Shown in pieces: positions 28,404-34,738 of a stretch of DNA of 34,738 bases. The translations under genes were made by a program, and so were the position numbers. Where the stretch lies: positions 1-34,738 of the IMG/VR virus record IMGVR_UViG_3300027734_000186; one strand, written 5' to 3'. Each line of letters starts with the position of its first letter. Positions within the stretch are counted from its first letter, which is position 1. The notes beneath the pieces were generated by a model. That model was not told where the DNA came from, ran no database searches, and saw nothing but the letters and a program-made list of their open reading frames with translations. The DNA is from a virus.

Positions 28404-29452
28404 GCTGTATAGCTTCCTGAAGATGTAAAAGTCATAATTGTATTAGAGCCTAAAGTAGTTACTGTGGGGCTACCAGAAGTTGTACCTGAATAGTTTGCTG
28501 TAGGTACTAATACTATAACCACACCTGAACCACCATTAGCACTAGTAATTCCGTTACAAGTTCCACCACCGCCACCACCTGTGTTAGCTGTTCCAGCAGT
28601 AGCTCCAGATGGACTACCACCAGTTCCTCCGCCTCCATTACCACCAGCACCTACAGTACCACCAGCATAAGTTCCGCCACCACCGCCTCCAGCACGATAA
28701 ACAGAAGTGCCAGTTACAGAAGATGCAACACCAACGCCACCAGCTCCAGCAACGCTTGTATTGTTTGTTCCACTACCGACTGCTCCAGCGCCACCGCCGC
28801 CTGCTGATGGATAATTTGGTGCGCCTGTACTACTGGTAGTTGAGCCACCAGCGTAGCCTTGTCCTGTAGTTCCTGAGCCACCTGTTGTAGCAATAGTGTT
28901 TTCTCCGCAACCGCCACCACCAGAGCCACCAGCAACTCCATTTGGTTGGTTTGCACCTGAACCTGAACCGCCTCCACCTCCACCGCCTGAACTAGTAATA
29001 GAAGCAAATACAGATGAACTTCCGTTGTTACCTGCATTACCACCTGTAACCCCAGCACCACCAGCACCGACAGTAATTGTGTAAGTAGTTCCAACAGCTA
29101 AACTAAGAGCTGATTCCGCAGATGCACCTCCACCAGAAGATTCTCCAGAAACTGAAGAACGATAACCACCAGCTCCTCCTCCTCCGCCACCTGATGAAGC
29201 AGAATTACCACCTCCTCCAGCTCCGCCACCGCCAATAACTAAATATGATGCAGAATAATTTCCATTTTGATTAGCAACAAGAATCCAAGAGCTTCCATTC
29301 CAAGTTTCTAAACCACCAAATGAAGTGTTGTATCCTGTTTGTCCTGTTACAGGTGAACTAGGTCTACCGCCTGTTGCCCAAGTAGCAAAACCAACGCCAG
29401 TAGAAGAATTTACTGAAGCTGTGCCAGATGTTCCAGTTAATGTAAGTGCCAT
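28400..29452 (-). CDS. Glycine-rich tail fibre/adhesin, paralogue 1
   Basis: A 350-residue member of the same trio, the most distant at the N-terminus (MALTLTGTSGTASVNSSTGV; GYNTSFGGLETWNGSSWILV). It keeps the Gly-rich core and the shared end, with IVLVPTANYSGTTSGSPTV and a final SGSYTA. It lies one base after the fibre-type gene at 29454-30563 and overlaps paralogue 2 by ATGA. The divergent start may mean it attaches at a different place or to a different partner. Confidence 0.8.
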   Translation of the reverse strand: MALTLTGTSGTASVNSSTGVGFATWATGGRPSSPVTGQTGYNTSFGGLETWNGSSWILVANQNGNYSASYLVIGGGGAGGGGNSASSGGGGGGAGGYRSSVSGESSGGGASAESALSLAVGTTYTITVGAGGAGVTGGNAGNNGSSSVFASITSSGGGGGGGSGSGANQPNGVAGGSGGGGCGENTIATTGGSGTTGQGYAGGSTTSSTGAPNYPSAGGGGAGAVGSGTNNTSVAGAGGVGVASSVTGTSVYRAGGGGGGTYAGGTVGAGGNGGGGTGGSPSGATAGTANTGGGGGGTCNGITSANGGSGVVIVLVPTANYSGTTSGSPTVTTLGSNTIMTFTSSGSYTA

Positions 29453-29453
29453 A

Positions 29454-30563
29454 TTAAATTACCACCCATCTTTGTCCAGAAGCTACGGTTACTGTAATAC
29501 CACTATTAATAGTCATAGGGCCTACAGAGAATCCATTGCTTCCGGCAGCTATTGTTTGATTTGTAGATACGATGTCTAGGTTTTGTGTAATTGGTGTGGC
29601 AGAACCAGAAAAAACAACACTAGACCAACCAGTACCTGTAGATGTCAATACATTACCTGCTGTGCCTGGGCTTGTAAGTCCTGTGCCTCCATTGGCGGCT
29701 GGTAATGCTGTACCGCTATAAGTCATGGCAATAGTGCCAGAACCTGTAATTGGTACGCCTGATACTGAGAATATAGAAGGTACTGTAGCGCTTACAGAAG
29801 TGACTGTGCCTGTAGTTGGTGTAGACCATGTAGGCGTAGCGCCTGTGCCAGCAGAAGTTAATACTTGACCAGCAGTTCCCTGGCTACCATCAAAACTGGT
29901 TGTGCCTGTTACGCTTAAATCTACAAAACTACCATTTTTAGGAGTTGTAGCTCCAATGGTCATATTATTTATTGTGCCTACGCTTGTAGGATTAATCTCA
30001 ACTGAGCCTGAACCAGAAGGGTTCATGTGTACATGACCTGTTCCAGTAGGGCTAATGTCTATTTGTGCGTTTGCACCATTTAAGTTAGTAGATACATTAA
30101 CTGACACATTATCGCCACCGCCAGCACCCATGCTTATTTGGGTTGTACCTGCGGAATTTTTAAGCGCTAAACCACCTGAGTTTGTAGCCTGGACAATAGG
30201 AGTAATGACGCTAGTTGTAGCGTTAAATGTAGCGTTGTTAATAACACCACTAGCATCTTGGTACGCTGCTTTGCCAGCAGGGTAATCGCAAAACACATAC
30301 AAAGTACCTGTAAAACTAACTAAAGAACCAGCGTTACTGGATGCAAGTACAGTAGTTCTAGCTAAAGTTCCTGCACCTACAGTACCAATACCCACTTCCC
30401 AATCTGAAGCCCCAGCGTTGTAGATAGTGTAATAAGTTGTATTGCCGTTACCAATTGCGCTAGAAAAAGTCTGAAACTGAGTAACAGCGCCAGCAAGGGT
30501 CAATGTCCCTGTGCCTGTCGTTGTACTTGTTTCTTGTACTCTGTCTTTAAGAATAAGAGCCAT
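29454..30563 (-). CDS. Fibre-type virion protein (MALILKDRVQETS start)
   Basis: A 369-residue beta-rich protein. The N-terminal 100 residues (MALILKDRVQETSTTTGTGT, then YTIYNAGASDWEVGIGTVG) are a widespread phage virion domain. The middle repeats Thr/Ser/Gly motifs such as GTAGQVLTSAGTGATPTWST and LPAANGGTGLTSPGTAGNVL, typical of fibre shafts. The end (NSGITVTVASGQRWVVI) may be a trimer cap. It is first in the fibre group after the portal and may be a collar or base fibre to which the Gly-rich proteins attach. Confidence 0.75.
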   Translation of the reverse strand: MALILKDRVQETSTTTGTGTLTLAGAVTQFQTFSSAIGNGNTTYYTIYNAGASDWEVGIGTVGAGTLARTTVLASSNAGSLVSFTGTLYVFCDYPAGKAAYQDASGVINNATFNATTSVITPIVQATNSGGLALKNSAGTTQISMGAGGGDNVSVNVSTNLNGANAQIDISPTGTGHVHMNPSGSGSVEINPTSVGTINNMTIGATTPKNGSFVDLSVTGTTSFDGSQGTAGQVLTSAGTGATPTWSTPTTGTVTSVSATVPSIFSVSGVPITGSGTIAMTYSGTALPAANGGTGLTSPGTAGNVLTSTGTGWSSVVFSGSATPITQNLDIVSTNQTIAAGSNGFSVGPMTINSGITVTVASGQRWVVI

Positions 30564-30571
30564 ATAAGCCT

Positions 30572-30976
30572 TTAAGCATTACCACGAATAAATGTACCAG
30601 CAGTAATGGCAACAGTTTGACCTGATGATATAACTGTGCTGTTTAAGTTCATATCAGCGCCAGAAGTGCCAACTGAGCCATCCATCACTACGGTTGTGCC
30701 ATCAGATTTAACTATGCGAAAAAAGGTAGCTGTGCTTGATGCTACGGCTGTTCCGCTTGTAACTGAGCCTAAAGTAATCGTACCGTTAGAATCTGTACCA
30801 AAAGAACCGGCAACCGTTAGGCTAACTAATAGGGTTTGGGTAGAGATAGCAGTATTAGCGTTAGCTGGTTGAGTGCCGTCATATAAGCGAATAATAGAAC
30901 CTGAACCAGCATAGGTAATTAACCCTGTTTGCTGGGCATCTCTAGTACCGTTTGAATACTTTAAGTTTGAGGCCAT
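30572..30976 (-). CDS. Small beta-rich virion protein after the portal
   Basis: A 134-residue protein (MASNLKYSNGTRDAQQTGLI) made of Thr, Ser, Gly and Val strands (FFRIVKSDGTTVVMDGSVGT) with few charges, like a single jelly-roll or fibre head. It overlaps the portal stop as TAATG. Homologue-like proteins occur at this place in many aquatic podoviruses. A head-fibre, collar or decoration role is likely but not proven. Confidence 0.65.
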   Translation of the reverse strand: MASNLKYSNGTRDAQQTGLITYAGSGSIIRLYDGTQPANANTAISTQTLLVSLTVAGSFGTDSNGTITLGSVTSGTAVASSTATFFRIVKSDGTTVVMDGSVGTSGADMNLNSTVISSGQTVAITAGTFIRGNA

Positions 30977-33237
30977 TAGTTAACTCCAATAATCTTACCG
31001 TTTTCATCACGGATAACTTGCTTAGGTTGGGATAGTTTCTGCATCAATGCAGCTACCATTTGGGTCAACTGAGCGTTGGTTTGTTGCATATTTTCCATTG
31101 CTGGCTGTAGTGGATGATTTGCCATTTGTGAGAATCCCATCGTATCTTGTAGGTTGCGAGCTTGCTCTACTGCCTCAATATAAGCATCTGAGCCGTCAGT
31201 TAATCCTTGACCAATTCGAGCAGTTTCTATTTTAGTCGAATTATCCAAGTAAGCTAAGAGGATAGCTTTATTATTCTCCAGCTCTAACTTCATTTTAGTT
31301 AATTGCGCTTCCATGTTCATTTCTTCCATGTTGCGCTTTTCTTCTAACTGGAACTTAAGCTGATTTTCTTGAGCCTGGTACTCTTGTTTGGCTTTCTCCA
31401 GCTCATTTTGCATCTGCATCTTCTGTTGCTCCATCTGAGCCTGTTGTTGCATCTTCTGCTGTTCAGCTTGGATTTGCATTTGCATTTTCTGAATTTCAGG
31501 AGGAGGCGGCTTAGGCTGACCCTTAGATTGCTGTGCTACTTCTCTAATTTGGTCTGCTGTTTCGTCAATAATGCCTTCTAATTGCTTGCCAGCTCTAAAT
31601 GCGGTAACGCTAAACTTGAGCATCTCCATAAGCATTGGAGCTAGTTCAGGCTGGGCAGAAGCCGCAGGTAATGCGGTTTGCATAAATCCACCGACTGCCG
31701 CCAAGAAAGCCATACGGTTATTCTTTTCAGCTTCCTCATCTTGGAAAATCATTGAATCAGTAGTAACCTCGATACGGAAGTTTGCCGCTGTTTCGTTTCT
31801 AAGCAGTTCTAAAGCCTGTGGAATCACTTGTTGGTCTTGTTGACTCAACTGTGATGCACCAGATATTTTTAATATTGTGTCATCGGTAAAATGATTGCAG
31901 ATAATCTGCGCTTTGATTTGCAACAGCTTAGTAGCAAAATCCACTACATTGTGCTGCATAGTCTTTAAACGACCGGCAGCGTTATTTGACTTAATAATTT
32001 GAGCGCCAAGCGTTTCATTGGGGTCAGTTTGACCACGCTGAATATCGGCAATACCCATGATTTCGTAAATTTGACCCTTAACCTGCTCCATAGCCTGATA
32101 GCAGGACACTAAAGCAGAAGCAAAAGGAGCGATGTCTACTAGGTCAATAGCGCCTTTCATGCCTTGCTTCTCAGCAAATGCACCCCAGTTTTTAACAGGG
32201 ATTAGGGTATTGTTTTCGCCTTCGGAGAATAAACGCTGTAGCTCAGAGTTAGAAGCATCGTATACACCACGCACTTTTAATGCGTTAATCAAGCCATCAA
32301 TGCGGTCTGCCAAGGTGTCAAGCTCTCTAGCTTGGTCTTGGTACATTGTAAAGTCAGGGATTGGCTCAAGACTATCTGTAGTAATTGTGGAATACAAAGG
32401 TTTTGGACAAGGCCAGAATCCTTCTAATTGCAATGGGTCATCACGCTCATCAAGAATCTTGCCTAATGACTTGCTAATCCACAGGACTTTGCCTGTTTCT
32501 TTATCCCAAATCTCATAGATAAGGGCTTCGTAAGAACCTTCTACTGGCTTTTCTGAACGCTTTAAATCTTCTGGCTTAGTGTCAAGTGGCACTTTACCGC
32601 CAACTTCTTCACCGAAACGCTCTACCAATGCAGGGCGGTTCATGTAAACCTTACGCCAGACTGCGGTTACTTCTTCCCAAGTTCTACCTACGGTATGACC
32701 AAAGTCACGCCAATGAACATAGTCTACAGGGCAGCACTCATACTCAATGCGCTCCTGGTTCTCATTCTCCATGCCGCCTTCAGTTTCAGCTTCATCGGTA
32801 TCTTCGGTAACTTGGTAGCCATCTTCAGGCTCATCCTCTACTTCACCAGCAATATGCGGCTCATAACGAACCCAAGCTGTGCCTCTGCCGCCTAATAAAC
32901 GGTCAAGTACAGCGTAGTTCATTGAGGCTTTGTAATCACCGTAATGCTCAATCTCAAACTCTAAAGCTCTTTCAAGCATCATTGATGCTACACGGCCTAT
33001 AGGGTCATTATCCCTAAATCTACGAGATACATCAGGTCTTGGAAGTCTAGCAAAGATAGCAGGTTGGATTGTTTGTACATTGCTCCATAGGATATTGAAG
33101 CGAGCATTAGGGTTGTTTTGGAAGCGACTATCATCTTTGTACCTACGAATTATGCGGTCTGTGCGGTTTTCCCACTTCTTATAGGTTCTTTCGTAACCCA
33201 TAATGGTGTTGTACCACTTTTCGTATGTATGCGTCAT
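30976..33237 (-). CDS. Portal protein (P22-like)
   Basis: A 753-residue protein starting MTHTYEKWYNTIMGYERTYK. The core (RFNILWSNVQTIQPAIFARL, then RPDVSRRFRDNDP, and a Trp-rich VHWRDFGHTVGRTWEEVTAV) is characteristic of large podovirus portals. The C-terminal 200 residues are a Gln/Met/Glu-rich coiled coil, like the barrel of P22 gp1. The start at 33237 is supported by TAATG overlap with the terminase stop and by AGGGAG; a longer frame to 33276 lies in the terminase gene. Twelve copies would form the DNA channel. Confidence 0.92.
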   Translation of the reverse strand: MTHTYEKWYNTIMGYERTYKKWENRTDRIIRRYKDDSRFQNNPNARFNILWSNVQTIQPAIFARLPRPDVSRRFRDNDPIGRVASMMLERALEFEIEHYGDYKASMNYAVLDRLLGGRGTAWVRYEPHIAGEVEDEPEDGYQVTEDTDEAETEGGMENENQERIEYECCPVDYVHWRDFGHTVGRTWEEVTAVWRKVYMNRPALVERFGEEVGGKVPLDTKPEDLKRSEKPVEGSYEALIYEIWDKETGKVLWISKSLGKILDERDDPLQLEGFWPCPKPLYSTITTDSLEPIPDFTMYQDQARELDTLADRIDGLINALKVRGVYDASNSELQRLFSEGENNTLIPVKNWGAFAEKQGMKGAIDLVDIAPFASALVSCYQAMEQVKGQIYEIMGIADIQRGQTDPNETLGAQIIKSNNAAGRLKTMQHNVVDFATKLLQIKAQIICNHFTDDTILKISGASQLSQQDQQVIPQALELLRNETAANFRIEVTTDSMIFQDEEAEKNNRMAFLAAVGGFMQTALPAASAQPELAPMLMEMLKFSVTAFRAGKQLEGIIDETADQIREVAQQSKGQPKPPPPEIQKMQMQIQAEQQKMQQQAQMEQQKMQMQNELEKAKQEYQAQENQLKFQLEEKRNMEEMNMEAQLTKMKLELENNKAILLAYLDNSTKIETARIGQGLTDGSDAYIEAVEQARNLQDTMGFSQMANHPLQPAMENMQQTNAQLTQMVAALMQKLSQPKQVIRDENGKIIGVN

Positions 33238-34583
33238 TAATATCTCCCTGTTGAGCGAGTGGGATTTGTTTTCCACATCTCGTTCAGCGTTACATCAGTT
33301 TTACCTACAAACAACCCTCTAATCTTGTCATCTTTGGGCAATGCTTTTTCTTCTTCACGCCAAGCAATACTCATCATTCTAAATGCGTCTGCACCGTGAG
33401 AAGTCCAATCGTGCCTAGGTTTATCCCTAAATACTTTTCTATCTTCATCGTACTCACGCTGATATTGCCGTAAACATTCAATGCCATCGTCACATTTTGT
33501 ATCGAACCAGCAACGCAGTAATGCAAGCCTACTTGCTTGAATTCCGTCTTGTAACGATAAACTTGGGACAATCTTCATCTTTTCTATAGGAATTTTAACA
33601 CTTAATTGCTCAATGATGCTTTTACCACCGCTTGCTAAAGTCTTTGCTCTTGCATCATGGGGCAGCCAATGCGTTCCATATTTGTATTTGTACTCTTGTT
33701 CTTTAGCTTGAATTAGCCCTGTGTAGTAAGCAATAGCCTGTCCATTGGATGAATGGTAGTCAAGAACCCTTATTTCGCCATGTACCACTTGATACCACCA
33801 AATGCTTGTATCGTCTGAGTAACCTAAGTCCCAGGCGGTATGTACAGGGAATAGTGGGTCATACTCTACCTCGGTAATACGACCAGCATCGGTCAAGGCT
33901 CGCATCTCTTTACCGTAATAAGCCCCTAAAATAGCGCTTTCAAAGTCACATTCAAACTCTTGTAAGTATTGGTCTTGAGTCATTGACTTAGCAGCATCGG
34001 CTAATTCTTCCGGCGGCAATAACCCTGTCTTACTAGCTCTTAGGGTTTTGGCGTACCAATCTGGTGACTGTAAAGCATTGCTATACACATCCCAAAAGGC
34101 ATTATGACCCTTTGGTGTACCAATAAATACTGCCCAACCTAGTCTGTCTGCGAGGAGTGGTCTAATAATTTCACCCCAAATACGAGGGCGCATATCAGCA
34201 TATTCATCAAGTACGATGCCATCAAGGTAAAGACCACGCAAGGAATCAGCATTGTCAGCACCAAACAGTCGAATCCTCGCACCATTAATGAGTTCGACCC
34301 AAAGTTCGCTTTGATTAGCCTTTGCCATAACAGGCTTAGAGAACCTAAGGAGATAGTCCCAAGCAATGTTTTTAGCTTGGCTGTAATAAGGGGCAACATA
34401 AGCGTATCTCCCATCCTCTTTGTTTTCAATAAGTGCTTTATATATCAACTCATTAATACAGGAAACAGTTTTACCACAGCGTCTATGCGCTACGATGACA
34501 GCCCAGCGTTCTTGGCGTTCATGGAAGTCTAAGAATACATCTCTTGGACAATAGTCCAATTCAATATCTAGGACTTCTTCCAA
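33237..34583 (-). CDS. terL: Large terminase subunit (packaging ATPase/nuclease)
   Basis: A 448-residue protein with both motor and nuclease domains. ATPase: Walker A AHRRCGKT (32-39), Walker B IVLDEYAD (123-130, D126-E127) and coupling motif FIGTPKG (153-159). RNase H-like nuclease: D252 in WDLGYSDDTSIWW and a C-terminal HDWTSHGADAFR. The start is a TTG at 34583 inside the small terminase gene; no ATG or GTG precedes the Walker A motif in frame. It pumps DNA into the procapsid and cuts the concatemer. Confidence 0.93.
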   Translation of the reverse strand: MEEVLDIELDYCPRDVFLDFHERQERWAVIVAHRRCGKTVSCINELIYKALIENKEDGRYAYVAPYYSQAKNIAWDYLLRFSKPVMAKANQSELWVELINGARIRLFGADNADSLRGLYLDGIVLDEYADMRPRIWGEIIRPLLADRLGWAVFIGTPKGHNAFWDVYSNALQSPDWYAKTLRASKTGLLPPEELADAAKSMTQDQYLQEFECDFESAILGAYYGKEMRALTDAGRITEVEYDPLFPVHTAWDLGYSDDTSIWWYQVVHGEIRVLDYHSSNGQAIAYYTGLIQAKEQEYKYKYGTHWLPHDARAKTLASGGKSIIEQLSVKIPIEKMKIVPSLSLQDGIQASRLALLRCWFDTKCDDGIECLRQYQREYDEDRKVFRDKPRHDWTSHGADAFRMMSIAWREEEKALPKDDKIRGLFVGKTDVTLNEMWKTNPTRSTGRY

Positions 34584-34738
34584 GACACCACCATTCGTTG
34601 AGGAGCTTTAGCATCACCTACTACTTCAGTACGAGCTAGTTTAGGGACATGGTATTCAGATACTGCCATTAGGCAATCAAATGCAACTTTAGGGCCATGC
34701 TTAGGGTCACTAGCAATGGATTCTAGCCACTCTTGCAT
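34516..34738. repeat. Direct terminal repeat, right copy
   Basis: Same as 1-223 except A at 34616 instead of G at 101. It joins the large terminase gene here to the small terminase gene at the window's left end and shows that the contig is circular or terminally redundant. Confidence 0.95.
34568..34738 (-). CDS. Small terminase, C-terminal fragment (repeat copy)
   Basis: The last 56 codons and stop of the small terminase gene, cut by the window end; the whole gene is at 53-355. The one base change from the left copy is silent (Gly GGT instead of GGC). Confidence 0.85.
   Translation of the reverse strand: MQEWLESIASDPKHGPKVAFDCLMAVSEYHVPKLARTEVVGDAKAPQRMVVSWKKS

Noticed and set aside
1-34738. 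CRISPR array, insertion sequence, integrase or attachment site
   Set aside because: No regularly spaced repeats, no transposase or recombinase motif and no att-like repeat beside an integrase were seen. The zinc ribbon at 2535-2624 looks transposase-like but belongs to the exonuclease gene.

Overview
The window is an essentially complete genome of a small, AT-rich tailed bacteriophage with a short-tailed (podovirus-like, P22-type head and tail) morphology. Bases 1-223 are repeated at 34516-34738 with one mismatch, so the unique sequence is about 34.5 kb and the contig closes on itself between the terminase genes. No host gene, rRNA, tRNA, CRISPR array, insertion sequence, integrase, DNA polymerase or RNA polymerase was found. 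The small helix-turn-helix regulator, the ERF recombinase and the general style of the short genes resemble phages of freshwater Betaproteobacteria; that host guess is inference only.

Layout. (1) Late transcription unit on the minus strand, read from about 1894 down to 1 and, through the closed ends, from 34738 down to 9643: VRR-NUC-like nuclease, ferritin-like DUF5856-type protein, four small basic proteins, small terminase, large terminase, portal, a short virion protein, fibre-type proteins including three tandem glycine-rich paralogues, a repeat plus coiled-coil protein, a TPR-type glycosyltransferase, a zinc-ribbon protein, scaffold, major capsid, a small decoration-like protein, a terminator, head-tail adaptor genes, a tail hub/stabilisation protein, a GNAT-like protein, four ejection-type proteins, an S74-chaperone fibre, and a lysis group (small membrane proteins, GTA-type holin, GH108 endolysin). 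(2) A short plus-strand pair at 1941-3031: DnaQ-like exonuclease with zinc ribbon, and SprT-like metallopeptidase. (3) A minus-strand early block at 5928-3065: Cro-like regulator, a gap with dense inverted repeats, a secreted protein, a compact replication protein, several small proteins, a PD-(D/E)XK nuclease and a Ref-like HNH nuclease. (4) A plus-strand early block at 6042-9646: ERF annealing protein, an SSB-like protein with an SSB-type acidic tail, a Cas4/RecB-type exonuclease, a second structured gap, and a run of small unknown genes.

How it works together. Blocks 3 and 4 diverge from a 113-bp control region that carries overlapping palindromes and candidate promoters in both directions, next to the Cro-like gene. 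They supply recombination-dependent replication (ERF, exonuclease, SSB-like protein, replication protein) with several repair nucleases, while host polymerases must do the synthesis. The late unit builds the particle and lyses the cell. Genes are packed tightly: most neighbours overlap by TAATG or ATGA, so translational coupling is probably widespread.

The points most worth a second look are the two intergenic regions rich in mutually exclusive stems (5420-5640 and 8067-8278), the three tandem glycine-rich fibre genes, the glycosyltransferase whose homologous N-terminus has no standard start codon, and the exonuclease/SprT pair.
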